From: Pseudoalteromonas luteoviolacea B = ATCC 29581
Lineage (GTDB): Bacteria; Pseudomonadota; Gammaproteobacteria; Enterobacterales; Alteromonadaceae
Direction of reading: 5' to 3'
DNA: 64,000 nucleotides
NCBI GenBank assembly: GCA_000333235.1
Contig: CAPN01000051.1
Location: 682,001-746,000 of the forward strand
The notes under the pieces were generated by a model. The model was given only the letters and a program-made list of their open reading frames with translations. It was not told the origin of the DNA and did not search any database. Within the stretch, counting starts at the first letter, position 1. Each line of letters opens with the position of its first letter. The position numbers and the translations under genes were made by a program. This document shows positions 27,915 through 38,200 of this stretch, piece after piece.

Positions 27915-30143
27915 TTACGCGCCAAATGGTTCAAAACCATGTTCACCCGAAATATCGAGTTCCAGACCTCCTACTCTTCTGGCAGTTTGCATACCTGCCA
28001 TTACGGCTGCTTCAACACATCCTGCGTTGACACCAGTGGATATCCAATCTCCAGTTATAAAGAAATTATGAAACAGGGTACCATCTGTTTTTAAGCGATA
28101 TTGACTACTTCCTTTTACGGAAAGCACATATCGCTCAGAAGGATCTACGTTTGCGCGCCAATATTGTGAGTTTACTTCATCACATTGACTAGTGCTAAAC
28201 AGTACTGAAAAATCAAAGTCTCCATTTTTATAAGCTTTCGGCCATAGCGGTTTCATGCCAACTTTCATCTTTTCTAACCAATTCTCTTTAACTCGATTTT
28301 TCATTTCTATTGGGAATTGAGTATCAGATTTAGGGGGATAATCGTGGACCGTTAGCGCACTACAAAAATAAGCAATATTTTTAGGGGACTTTTCTGCAGG
28401 CCAGTCTTCTTTATCAACTAAATTTGCCATCCCAGCCCAAGTATCAAAGGGTTGAGAAAAACCACTTAATATTGGATGTTCATCGTTAGGGGATGGTAAA
28501 AAACCAAGTTCAGAGTCAGTTTTATTTAGCCACAATTGAAAGGCCTGCGTCGCGACCGCTTTAACCTCTTTCGCTTGAGATTTCAATTTTGAATCAACTG
28601 CTAGCAGTGGTTTACAAAGATGCTCAATGGATGCGACAGAAATTCCAAAAATAACCTCGTCAAAATCCACCCCTTGTTTCAGCGTTTTTTTCTTCGGTGG
28701 CTGTCCAAAGTAATCCATGTGCGCGCTTTCATAACCATTCCAAAAAGATTCCAAGTTAATCTTATTTTGTTCGATAAAGTTTGCATATTCTGGTGTCAGT
28801 TGCGCTAATAATGGGTCAGAGGGCCAGCTTGGCAATCCTTTCACATCAACTAAAGGGTGGTATTTTGACTCTTTTAATTTCACCTGCTCTGTCACCGCGA
28901 TTTCATTTATCTGCCATCGTTGGAAAGAATCCTGATTGCACGCCAGCGATTCTACTTGATGAAAGAATTCAAACTTCACACCACGTTTGTCTAAAAGCTC
29001 ATAGATAGGTGCAAATATAACATCCCCCATACCTGCTTGCATTTTCCACATCACACCACCGCGATAACATAACATAATGCGCAACATCGCTAACGCCGCG
29101 ACACCTGCCTCGACGTTTGGTTTTGAAAAATTCCCCTCTTCGTAACCAAATACAAGATCATAAAAGCCTCGAACAGGCGCCGACTCAACAGCATATTTTT
29201 GATCCGCGCCATGACGAGTCAGCCATTCTTTAAAGTCATATTGGTTTATATAGCCAAAACCTCGACTGTAGACTTTGTCACGAATTAAACCAATGGTCAT
29301 CGAAATAGCCAAATCTGCACAAATATAGAGGCGACGGAGATTATCGTCCTCATCCAAATGCGCTGCAATGTCCGCTTTTAACCAACGGCGGATTTTTCTA
29401 ACAATGTACCAAACTGCTAGATGATCTCGTTTTATTGCGTTTTTATCCTGTTCACGTAACTTGATGAGTTCATTTAGCTGTGACACTAAAAGTTTTGGGC
29501 TGCTCCAAATTTCTTTTGCTTCATCTTCTATCTCTTTAAACCAAGTCGAAACATGAGATTCAACGTCACTAAACGCTGCTTGTATTTCTTGACCTAGATG
29601 CTGTAATAATGTCCTGTCTCGACGCTTTTTTGTTTGAACTTTGACATTAATTGCCTTTATGTTTGCTGCATTTTCGAGCTCGTCAACAAATTGATGCAAC
29701 CAAGCATGAAGCATTTTTAAGATTTGCCAAAAATGAAGATCTAACGTGCCATCTGCAGGATTGCCTGGAATAAGCGGAAACTCAATAGGCCACGAGTCCC
29801 ATTCATTCGCAATATCTTCTTCTAAAACAACATAACTATGTGGTTTAAATGCTTGCTGCCAAGTCGCTAAAGGAACCGTCGTTGGCCTTCCCAACTCATC
29901 ATACACATATTCAATCGTTTTAAAGGAATTAACGTACGCACCAAACCAAACATGTAACCCATGCTCCTCGATGCGCTGTCCTAATTGTGCATTTCTCCCA
30001 CTTGCTCCTTTACCTCCTAAACGCCAGCCCATTTGGTAAACTGTAATATCATAATGAGTTTGCCAATTTGGTTTTGTGGTCAAATAAACCGCAGCAGTCA
30101 TTGCAGATACACCACCGCCTAAAATTACGATTTTTTTTGCCAT
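27915..30143 (-). CDS. FAD-dependent oxidoreductase of the phytoene-desaturase/amine-oxidase type
   Basis: A 742-residue flavoprotein. The dinucleotide-binding motif VILGGGVSAMTAAVYL starts at residue 5, followed by the YQMGWRLGGKGASGRN segment and EEHGLHVWFGAY, which resemble carotenoid desaturase and hydroxysqualene dehydroxylase relatives. The C-terminus has the FAD-closing motif FFITGDWISTGVNAGCVEAAVMAG. The middle has a long insertion (about residues 150-290) rich in charged helices, and no signal peptide is seen. The substrate is unknown. It starts two bases after the ADC-like stop, and its AAGGAG lies inside the upstream gene's last codons, so the two are translationally coupled. Confidence 0.85.
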   Translation of the reverse strand: MAKKIVILGGGVSAMTAAVYLTTKPNWQTHYDITVYQMGWRLGGKGASGRNAQLGQRIEEHGLHVWFGAYVNSFKTIEYVYDELGRPTTVPLATWQQAFKPHSYVVLEEDIANEWDSWPIEFPLIPGNPADGTLDLHFWQILKMLHAWLHQFVDELENAANIKAINVKVQTKKRRDRTLLQHLGQEIQAAFSDVESHVSTWFKEIEDEAKEIWSSPKLLVSQLNELIKLREQDKNAIKRDHLAVWYIVRKIRRWLKADIAAHLDEDDNLRRLYICADLAISMTIGLIRDKVYSRGFGYINQYDFKEWLTRHGADQKYAVESAPVRGFYDLVFGYEEGNFSKPNVEAGVAALAMLRIMLCYRGGVMWKMQAGMGDVIFAPIYELLDKRGVKFEFFHQVESLACNQDSFQRWQINEIAVTEQVKLKESKYHPLVDVKGLPSWPSDPLLAQLTPEYANFIEQNKINLESFWNGYESAHMDYFGQPPKKKTLKQGVDFDEVIFGISVASIEHLCKPLLAVDSKLKSQAKEVKAVATQAFQLWLNKTDSELGFLPSPNDEHPILSGFSQPFDTWAGMANLVDKEDWPAEKSPKNIAYFCSALTVHDYPPKSDTQFPIEMKNRVKENWLEKMKVGMKPLWPKAYKNGDFDFSVLFSTSQCDEVNSQYWRANVDPSERYVLSVKGSSQYRLKTDGTLFHNFFITGDWISTGVNAGCVEAAVMAGMQTARRVGGLELDISGEHGFEPFGA

Positions 30144-30144
30144 A

Positions 30145-31104
30145 TCAAACTCCTTTTTCTACAAGTTCTGTTGCTTCTAATTGATCAAAGTCCATTAACA
30201 CATAAAAGCCGAGTTCTAATGTTTGCACTCCGAGATCAATACCGAACATTTGTTTAAGAGGAAACGAATCGATTTGATGTACATTTAAGGTAAAATCGTC
30301 TTTTAACAAGCCTACTTTGTGTATTTTTTTAATTTCTGAAGGGGAATGTGTAACTGCTTGGTAAACTGCAAACTCCCCTTTCCCGTCCGGAAATTGTTTA
30401 AATAAGATCTGATCCATTTGTGGATGAACAAAACCGTTTAGCAGTTGTTTTAAAAACCCCAGAGATACATCAACTTTCTGGTTTGATTTAAATAAAAAAT
30501 GGGCCAAGTGCTCACCAAGGTCAGCAACTTCACTGAGCCAAGATTCTTTGCTGTTTTTTACCTCGATTTCCAACAAACAATGCCAATCCATTTTCGTTGT
30601 TGGACTAAATGGTTGAAAGGTTTCGAGTGAAATACTAAATCGTTTAGGCGTTGTTCCAATAGACGGCATTTCATAGCGACATAGATATTTGTTATATCCC
30701 CACGTTTCTCGACCGTTTATCAATGCATTGATATTATTCACTGTTATAAATGCAGGAAACCAATAAAGGTGCTGAATTGCTCGTGATGATTTGTCTACCT
30801 TTGCAACCGGGATCCAAAAAATGATGTCGGTTTCTTGCATCCATCCGTAATTGGAAAATGGTGCCGTTTTTGAGGAGATATTTTCGATATCAGTAAACGT
30901 TAACATCAACGTATCGCTTAAGGCTACGAATTCTGTTTTATCCATTTCTATCGAATTTATCGTGTCATCTAAATAACTTTGTAATAACTCTAAATCCCCT
31001 TTCACAAAAAAACCGTACATTAGCGCATTAAGCATTCTGCACGGTGGTTTTGCCACTGGGTTTCCTAAGTAATGACGATACGGAAATTGCATTTTGCTGT
31101 TCAT
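30145..31104 (-). CDS. Acetoacetate decarboxylase-family protein
   Basis: A 319-residue protein. INALINGRETWGYNKYL matches the acetoacetate decarboxylase signature (usually GRE-x-x-G-x-PK), and Lys139 sits where the Schiff-base lysine is expected, although the usual Pro is Asn. The protein is longer than classic ADC (about 245), with roughly 75 extra residues mostly at the ends. Family members include decarboxylases and also aldolase/dehydratase-type enzymes, so the reaction is open. AAGGA precedes the ATG. Coupling to the FAD oxidoreductase suggests that both act on the same metabolite. Confidence 0.75.
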   Translation of the reverse strand: MNSKMQFPYRHYLGNPVAKPPCRMLNALMYGFFVKGDLELLQSYLDDTINSIEMDKTEFVALSDTLMLTFTDIENISSKTAPFSNYGWMQETDIIFWIPVAKVDKSSRAIQHLYWFPAFITVNNINALINGRETWGYNKYLCRYEMPSIGTTPKRFSISLETFQPFSPTTKMDWHCLLEIEVKNSKESWLSEVADLGEHLAHFLFKSNQKVDVSLGFLKQLLNGFVHPQMDQILFKQFPDGKGEFAVYQAVTHSPSEIKKIHKVGLLKDDFTLNVHQIDSFPLKQMFGIDLGVQTLELGFYVLMDFDQLEATELVEKGV

Positions 31105-31193
31105 AACAAATCCTTAGAACATCAATTGATTTTAATAAGCATAGCGAATCAAACTCATAGTCGAATCATTTAAACGAACTTAACGTGAGTAAA

Positions 31194-31784
31194 TTAAGCG
31201 ACTACTTCATGGTGCTGCTCAGTTGTCAGTGCCGAGTTGAAGTTTGCTTTATTGCATTTTTTAACGTAATGGTCGTAAGCATCGAGATTAAAACCGCGGC
31301 TACGCCTGTTCATAAACCCATGAGCATAGCGCGTGCGATAGCAACTTACATTGTGGATATGGTTCAGATATTTAATACACGATGTAACATCAAAATGGTT
31401 TTCTTGATATGCAAAATAAAGGTCCGTTTTACAACCCGGTTTAAGAGATAAAAAGTTGCGAATTTGACTCGGATAAAACCCGATAAAACGTTCCACTCGC
31501 TTGAGTGGCATTTCAGCCAATGCTCGCCAAGAAGCAACCGCGCCTGCACTAAATGCGATAATTTGCGAGGGTTGGAAATGTATAATCATTTCCTTCACTA
31601 ATTCTTTAAACTGATCATGTCCACATTCATCTAAAAACAATTTGTAGACTTCATCTTCATTTGAATCGCAAGGAAGCTCAAAACTATAAGGTGAACATAT
31701 CCGAGTTTTTGTGGTTAAACTTACTGCAAACTCCTGTAAATCCAGTGTATTTCCGAATATGTCTGAAACAATTAACGTTGGCAT
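31194..31784 (-). CDS. Alpha/beta-hydrolase (dienelactone-hydrolase-like)
   Basis: A 196-residue protein with a serine nucleophile elbow AFSAGAVASW (Ser79) and a late catalytic-type histidine in RYAHGFMNRRS (about 159). An Asp/Glu in the FAYQENHFD strand could complete the triad. The size and fold pattern fit small dienelactone-hydrolase-like enzymes, but with Ser instead of Cys. No signal peptide. It lies 89 bases upstream of the ADC-like gene in the same direction and is probably the first gene of that operon. The substrate is unknown. Confidence 0.7.
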   Translation of the reverse strand: MPTLIVSDIFGNTLDLQEFAVSLTTKTRICSPYSFELPCDSNEDEVYKLFLDECGHDQFKELVKEMIIHFQPSQIIAFSAGAVASWRALAEMPLKRVERFIGFYPSQIRNFLSLKPGCKTDLYFAYQENHFDVTSCIKYLNHIHNVSCYRTRYAHGFMNRRSRGFNLDAYDHYVKKCNKANFNSALTTEQHHEVVA

Positions 31785-31920
31785 TGGCTTCTCTTGGGAC
31801 TTATTATTGTTTTAGTACCTAAAATCTAGCATAGCTTTATTTTAGTTCAAATATAAAACAAATATTTAACACATTAATTACACGCTAGCGAATTTAACAA
31901 TCAAATGTGTTCTAAATATG

Positions 31921-31932
31921 AATGACGTCATT
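31921..31932. promoter_or_regulatory. 12-bp perfect palindrome in a divergent promoter region
   Basis: AATGACGTCATT lies between the hydrolase operon (minus) and the periplasmic binding-type gene (plus). It could be an operator for either gene. No regulator gene is adjacent. Confidence 0.3.
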
Positions 31933-31972
31933 TCGAGCTGTTAATTAAGTAATTGTGCTAGACTTTGGTTTT

Positions 31973-32821
31973 ATGTCATCAAAATGGCTCTGCATGCTTA
32001 GGTACTTCTGTTTAATACTGATATTCTCAAATGTCTGTCATGCTAAGCAGGTCGAGTGGATAGTACTTGACTTTCCACCGTATTATTTTGTCGCAAGTCA
32101 ATTGAATGGAAATGGGCGTGATGAGTCTGTGATCCAATTGCTCAAACAACACGATCCTGAATTTATACATACATCGACGATCATGCCTGCAAGTAGAGCA
32201 GTCTACGCGCTAAACGATACGAGCACATTAAGGTGCATCGTCTCCTTATACCAAACAGAGCAACGCAAGTCGTTTATTTCATTTTCCACTCGTTACAGCA
32301 CAATAGGGCTACCTATCACTGTCGCGATACGCAAAAAAACGCTTATTGATTTAAACATTGATGCATCTAACTCTATTTCACTTGAAAAAATTCTCCGAGA
32401 TGAATCGATGCATGTAGGTTATACGCAAAATCGATCGTTTGGACCCGAAATAGATGCAGTATTAGCTAAAGCCCATCAAGAGCAACTTGAAGCACGCTCT
32501 GGTACAGATGTGCTAAATGGTTTAACTAAAATGCTATTGAAAGATAGATTAGAGTTGGTGTTAGGATATGCGAGCGAACACTATTACACTAAAAATGTTC
32601 TCGATGCAGACGATACATTGACGCAACTCTCGCTTAGCGAAAGTCCGAATTTAAGTATGGGTTATATTGGGTGTTCTAAACATACTGATGCTGAAGAATT
32701 TCTCGCAATAAGTGACGCCACGTTGCAGCGTCTGCACTCCCAAGCTCCTTACCATAAAGTAATGTTGCACTGGTTACCAGAGGAATTAAAGTCACGCCTT
32801 CGTCCAAGTTTGGAGTATTGA
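31973..32821 (+). CDS. Periplasmic solute-binding-type protein (SBP_bac_3/TIGR02285-like)
   Basis: A 282-residue exported protein. After a signal peptide ending near NVCHA, the sequence VEWIVLDFPPYYFV is the usual first strand of extracellular solute-binding family 3 proteins. A second-lobe segment, ESMHVGYTQNRSFGPEIDAVL, is also typical. Proteins of this TIGR02285-like group are common in Vibrio and Alteromonadales without an ABC transporter next door, as here, and their role is unclear. The frame opens with GTG at 31955, and ATG codons follow at 31973 and 31994. None has a strong ribosome binding site, so the start is uncertain. Confidence 0.7.
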   Translation: MSSKWLCMLRYFCLILIFSNVCHAKQVEWIVLDFPPYYFVASQLNGNGRDESVIQLLKQHDPEFIHTSTIMPASRAVYALNDTSTLRCIVSLYQTEQRKSFISFSTRYSTIGLPITVAIRKKTLIDLNIDASNSISLEKILRDESMHVGYTQNRSFGPEIDAVLAKAHQEQLEARSGTDVLNGLTKMLLKDRLELVLGYASEHYYTKNVLDADDTLTQLSLSESPNLSMGYIGCSKHTDAEEFLAISDATLQRLHSQAPYHKVMLHWLPEELKSRLRPSLEY

Positions 32822-32909
32822 AGTATCTTTCTAAAACAAGTCTCTTCAAGTAGATAGGGTATAGACTTTTAGTGACGAATGAGTAACCCAGTCATTCTTT
32901 AACATTTCT

Positions 32910-33116
32910 TCATTCTACAATAATTGAATATCTAACAACCTTATGTTCAATACTCGTCGGCGTTGTTTGAATTTGTTCTATGGTCATTGATTCAAATTGC
33001 GAACTTGCTCCGCCCACATCATCGTCTTCTGGTGGCTTAGGTGGATCTCTATCTTTTTTACAGGCACCGAGACACATTGCGACAATAAGTATGGAAAATG
33101 GCAAATATTTTTTCAT
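32910..33116 (-). CDS. Small lipoprotein
   Basis: A 68-residue protein with a lipoprotein signal: MKKYLPFSILIVAMCLGAC, lipobox LGAC with Cys19. A charged, proline-rich linker (KKDRDPPKPPEDDD) and a short tail follow. A perfect AGGAGG sits at the right distance before the ATG, which makes this short frame convincing. Lys at +2 and +3 after the lipidated Cys, rather than Asp, favours sorting to the outer membrane. I do not recognise a family. Confidence 0.7.
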   Translation of the reverse strand: MKKYLPFSILIVAMCLGACKKDRDPPKPPEDDDVGGASSQFESMTIEQIQTTPTSIEHKVVRYSIIVE

Positions 33117-33317
33117 CTTGCCTCCTGAATTATGAACACCAATGCCTCAGTGTACTATAGTTTGAATTGAATCAATTTGCACAGTTTTACTGAGTACAAA
33201 ATTTCGCTAAACAAGCTGCTTCAAATAACTCAGGCACATGCACGGTATCGCTTTTTCAAACATAGGAAGTCAATAAACAAAATGTTAATATTCTTCTTTT
33301 AGCTTTGGACGATTACT

Positions 33318-34754
33318 GTGCACGACAACCTATTTATTCCGCAAGATTTTTTAGATGATGTTAAGTCTTACATTCCGACGCACTTAAAGTTAGAGGAGTT
33401 TGTCGCTGCATGTAAACGCCCATTAAGGCGTTCTGTGCGAGTAAATACGCTAAAAATGTCAGTAGAGCGCTTTATGGAAGAATGCCGAAACCGTGATTGG
33501 GAGATCCACCCAATCCCATGGTGTAACGAAGGGTTTTGGTTAAGTCGACCTTCCACAGAAGAAGAAACCTTACCAATAGGCAATACCGACTTACATTTAA
33601 GTGGCTGTATATATGTTCAAGAAGCAAGCTCAATGCTGCCTCCAGAAGCTCTATTCCAAGATCTATCAAAAGGTCAAATCGTTCTTGATATCGCTGCAGC
33701 ACCTGGTTCTAAAACCACACAAATTGCAGCTTACATGAACAATACCGGAGTTTTAGTCGCTAATGAATATTCATCGTCGCGTGTCAAAGTACTCGTTGCG
33801 AATCTCAAACGAATGGGCGTTTCCAACACACTTATAAGCCATTTCAACGGTAACGTTTTTGGGGACTATATGGCTGAGTGTTTTGACCATATTTTACTCG
33901 ATGCCCCCTGCTCTGGTGAGGGCACCGTTCGAAAAGATGAATTCGCCTTAAAAAATTGGTCGATTGAATCTAACCGAGAAATAGCCTGTGTACAGAAAGA
34001 ACTAATTGTAAGCGCGTTTCAAGCACTAAAAGTCGGTGGCAGCTTGGTTTATTCTACCTGCACTTTGACACCGTTAGAAAATCATCATGTTTGTCAGCAT
34101 CTAATCGATCTCTATGGTGACGCGGTTGAGATTGTTTCTTTAGAAAACCTTTTCGACGAGGCAAAACGAAGTTTGACGACAGAAGGATTTTTGCATGTTT
34201 GGCCACAAATATATGACTCTGAGGGTTTCTTTATTGCAAGATTCAAAAAGAGAAGCTCGGTAATTCAGAAAGACCCTAAAACAAAAAAAGGGACATTTCC
34301 ATTTCAACCCTTATCAAAAAAAGAATCATCCTTATTCACTGATACCCTAAAACACCAATTTGGTATCGCCAATTTACCTGGACGTTTATACAAAAATGAT
34401 AAGAGCATTTGGCTTTTTCCTGAAAAAAGCGACAACATACTCGAAAAAATAAAATACCAACGATTGGGCGTTCAACTCGGCTCTATACACAAAAATGGTT
34501 ATCGAATCGAGCATGAACTAGCAACGGCACTTGGGCACTTAGCGACGAAAAATACGTTTGTTTTAACCCAAATTCAAGCAGTAGAGTATTTCAAAGGCAA
34601 TGATATTTGGCTAGATGAACCCAATTCAAACAAAGGTGAAGTAATTTTAACTCTATGTGGTGCTTGTGTCGGGCTAGGAAAATGGCAAGGTGATAAAATT
34701 AAGAATTCGTTGCCTAGAGACCTTGTTTTGAATGGCCAGTTGATAACATGGTAA
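33318..34754 (+). CDS. rsmF: 16S rRNA m5C1407 methyltransferase RsmF
   Basis: A 478-residue RNA cytosine-5 methyltransferase, the length of E. coli RsmF/YebU (479). An N-terminal RNA-binding extension is followed by the SAM motif [15 protein letters not shown]. The two catalytic cysteines lie in [12 protein letters not shown] and [11 protein letters not shown]. The C-terminal PUA-like domain (about 330-478) is typical of RsmF. The start is GTG at 33318 ([14 protein letters not shown] follows). No ribosome binding site stands out. It appears monocistronic. Confidence 0.93.
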   Translation: MHDNLFIPQDFLDDVKSYIPTHLKLEEFVAACKRPLRRSVRVNTLKMSVERFMEECRNRDWEIHPIPWCNEGFWLSRPSTEEETLPIGNTDLHLSGCIYVQEASSMLPPEALFQDLSKGQIVLDIAAAPGSKTTQIAAYMNNTGVLVANEYSSSRVKVLVANLKRMGVSNTLISHFNGNVFGDYMAECFDHILLDAPCSGEGTVRKDEFALKNWSIESNREIACVQKELIVSAFQALKVGGSLVYSTCTLTPLENHHVCQHLIDLYGDAVEIVSLENLFDEAKRSLTTEGFLHVWPQIYDSEGFFIARFKKRSSVIQKDPKTKKGTFPFQPLSKKESSLFTDTLKHQFGIANLPGRLYKNDKSIWLFPEKSDNILEKIKYQRLGVQLGSIHKNGYRIEHELATALGHLATKNTFVLTQIQAVEYFKGNDIWLDEPNSNKGEVILTLCGACVGLGKWQGDKIKNSLPRDLVLNGQLITW

Positions 34755-34869
34755 TAACTTGAGCACAACTTTTTGATAGTTTTTTAAAACAATTTGTAAG
34801 AATTTACTAGGTTTTTGAATTTAAAGTAATTTAAAAGGTTTCAAATATTTGTATATTTTACGACCTATT

Positions 34870-34980
34870 TACTACACTTAAAGGGCTTCTACTTCTCCCT
34901 TAAAGTTAGAAGGTGTTTTATAGCGCATGGCTCAATTGAGCCTTCCCCTAAGCCCAGAATCCCTATTCTGGGTCTTTTTT
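34870..34980 (+). ncRNA. Candidate small RNA with three hairpins and a terminator
   Basis: A gene-free stretch holds three hairpins in order. The first is an imperfect stem, CTTAAAGGG (34877-34885) with CCCTTAAAG (34897-34905). The second is the perfect palindrome GGCTCAATTGAGCC (34929-34942). The third is a terminator (CCCAGAAT/ATTCTGGG, 34953-34972) followed by TCTTTTTT. A weak promoter (TTGTAT, then TACACT after 18 bases) precedes it. The terminator is 200 bases past the rsmF stop, so the structure may be a separate sRNA or a long processed 3' end of rsmF. I recognise no known sRNA family. Confidence 0.45.
34953..34980 (+). terminator. Rho-independent terminator
   Basis: An 8-bp perfect stem with a CCCT loop, followed by TCTTTTTT. 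It is one of the strongest terminators in the window and ends whatever plus-strand RNA covers 34755-34952. Nothing recognisable follows in 34981-35223 except a 6-bp hairpin (GCCAGT/ACTGGC, 35190-35203) just beyond the sensor-kinase stop on the other strand. Confidence 0.85.
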
Positions 34981-35223
34981 ACAAAGCATGTACCTATAAT
35001 CCAAACTAACGCCTCACGTTATTTGTAAAAAGAAAACGTGCAATGAACGACAGAAAATTCGTGGGCATGTATCTAAGACTACCTAACAACCACGAGTAAA
35101 ATAGGCTCATTTGGTTTAACTTCAGGTAAAATGCCGGATCCGTAACCTTGCCCTATGGCGCTTTTTTAGCATCACAATGCGCTTTATAAGCCAGTTCACT
35201 GGCGGAGAAACCATAATGTAGTT

Positions 35224-38200
35224 TTAGAAAATCGGAATGCGAATGACAAATTTCACCCCACTGCCAGGTTCAGATGTACATTTAATTTCGCCCTTTAATA
35301 ATTGAGTGACCAAGTTGTAGACTATGTGCATTCCTAAACCACACCCACCTTGATTGCGTTTTGAAGTAACAAAAGGATCAAAGATATTGGTGATAATTTT
35401 AGGATTCACACCCACGCCATTATCATGATACGTAATCACCACAGCTTTCTTCTCAGCTAGAATTGATGTTGAAATGTGACCATTCGAGAGGTTCTCAAAC
35501 CCATGAATAACCGAGTTATTCAATAGATTCGTTAATATTTGATATATCGCACCTGGATAGGTGTTCAAAATGATGTCATCCCCACCGTTAATATCGATTG
35601 TAATTCCCTTTCCTTTGACAAGCGGAGTGAGCGAATCAAACACGTCAATTACGTACTCTTTTAGATTAATTTCTCGCTCCGTTTCACTCGATTGATCGAC
35701 CGCAACTTGTTTAAAATTGCCAATAAGCGATTGGGCTCTATCAAGGTTTCGCATGATAAGTGCGTAGCCATTATTTTGTTCTTGAATTGCTTTGTCTAAG
35801 TCAGATTGTTTTAACGTTTTATCCTGAAGTTTTTTATCAATCTGGGATAGACACTCCATATTGTAGGTAAGTGCAGTGATCGCGACACCAAGTGGTGTAT
35901 TTATCTCGTGTGCAACTCCCGCGACTAAATTACCTAATGAGGCCATACGCTCACTTTCGATTAGCTCTTGCTGAGTTCTCTTCAGTTCTATCATGGCTTG
36001 TTCTAACTTTTGATTCTTTTTATATAGTTCATCAGTTCGCATCGCTACTTTAATTTCGAGTTGTTCATTTAAACGCTGCAATGCATCCTGATGCGATTTT
36101 AATTCTGTAATATCCTTTAGTGCACCTGCAATGCGAGTTGCTACTCCGTTTTTCTCTCGATTAACGACTTTGCCTCTATCAAGTACCCATACCCATTTTC
36201 CAGATAAATCTTTAACACGAAGTGGTACTTCGTAACTATCTTCTTCTCCCCGTATACAAGCTTCTAATTTATCTTCGAGATTAATACTGTCTTTTGGATG
36301 CACAAATGCGCTAATATCTTCAACTTGCATATACTCAAAGGCACAACCATAATCGATTCTTGGCATGACACGATGTCTATAGATATTTTTTGTTTTTAAG
36401 TGCCAATCCCATAGTTCATCTCCCGACGCCCATAAAGAAAGTTCTAAGCGTTCTTTCAAATCAGCCATTTTTTTATTGTCTTCAACAACTTGGGCGAAGC
36501 GCTTTTGCCTTAAATGAAAATTGTAAGCAACAAGGGCAATAAGTAACGCCAAATAAAGTAACTTAGACCACGTATTCCACCACAGTGGAGCGTTAACTTT
36601 AATTTGGGTTTGATGAATTGGCGAATGCTGATTGAATCTATTCACTGTATACACTTCAACCTGATAAATGCCTGGTTCAAGCTTTAATAAATTAACCTGA
36701 CGTGACCCTTTTGCAAGCCTTAACCATTGGTCACTAAGCCCAATTACCCGATAAAAGTACTTCATTTGTTTATCAGACGTAAATTCCAAACTCGAATATT
36801 GTAACGAGATAATATTCTGATCATGTTCCAGATTAATTCGACTTGTCAGTTCAGTCGCAGTGTTAATTAAACCGCCGTCACTGGGTTTAAGTGTTTCGCC
36901 TAATACTGCAATTTCGCTAATAATTAGATCATTTTTCCGCTGTTTAATTGCGATATGTTCTGGGTAGAATTGATTAAATCCTTTAGCACCGCCGATAAAT
37001 ACTCGTCCATCTGGCGCAAGCCACGCCGCGTTATAATTGAATTCATAATCTTGAACACCGTCAAAAGGAAGGAAATTATAAATCGTATAATCGTCGATAT
37101 TAATCTGGCTTAACCCTCCACTCGTTCCTAGCCAAACATGAGATTTGCCATCAAACACTAAAGACCAAATTGCATCGTTCGCTAACCCATCTGATTTTTT
37201 AACTATCCTCTCGGTTTTAAAGTTATTTTGAGTAATTGTTAAGCCCGCTTCACTCGCAGCCCAAACCCTACCTTTGTCATCGATTTCAATCATAAAAACG
37301 ATGTCTGACGCTAAGCCTGTTTGCGTATTTAAATTACTGAGAATGCCATCCTCGAATTTGAAAATGCCTTCGCCCACTGAACCGAAAATTAAACTTTTCC
37401 CGCTAGAACGAACTGAAGTAACATGATTTGGCGCATTGAATAAAGTTGGATCAAAAAACGAGTGAAATTGATTTTCGATCGCATCGTATTTTAATAAACC
37501 ATGACCTCTTGAACTGACCAAAACCTCATGATTGTAATAATAAACATCATTAAAATTCAGCTCCAATGCTCCATTAAATTCAGGTTTCCAGTTTTCAAGC
37601 CGAGACGTATTAAGGTCAAGTCTAAAGATGCCAGAACCTCTAGTCGTTATCCAAAGGTAGTGTTTATGGGCAAATATCTTAGTAATAAATACATGCTCTA
37701 AAGCAACAAGCTGCGAGTAGATCTGTGCAGGGTTTACAAAACCAAATCCATCGAAAATACTTAATCCATCAGACGTCGCGACCCAAAAAGTGCCATCGGT
37801 ATCTAATGCAAAACTTCGCACATCTGGCGAAACAATGGGACTATGAACGTAATTAAACTCACCGACATGGCCAAATGAGTCACTTAATTTTGTTAGAAAG
37901 TGTAATCCGCGAGATTCAGTGCCAATCCATAGGTCATCTTCATTATCTCGCATAACAGATAGAACATTGTTATCTTGTAGGCCTTGTTGCAATTTATCGG
38001 TTTTTGTCCAATGACGCTGAACATCACCATCAAAATTCAATAGATAAACTCCATTTCCTGTCGCTAAGGTTATTTTATCCGCCGAAACCGTAATATCATT
38101 CAACACAGAGCTTTCAACTGGCTGAAATACTTTGCGCCATTCTTCTCGTTTCAAACTGAGATCATAAACGATGAGTCCGCTATCGAAAGTAAAGAGATAA

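Noticed and set aside
35080-35165. Minus-strand peptide-like stretch (QGYGSGILPEVKPNEPI)
   Set aside because: Reads like protein for about 28 codons, but has a stop just upstream, no start codon and no ribosome binding site. Possibly a gene remnant, but too short to claim.
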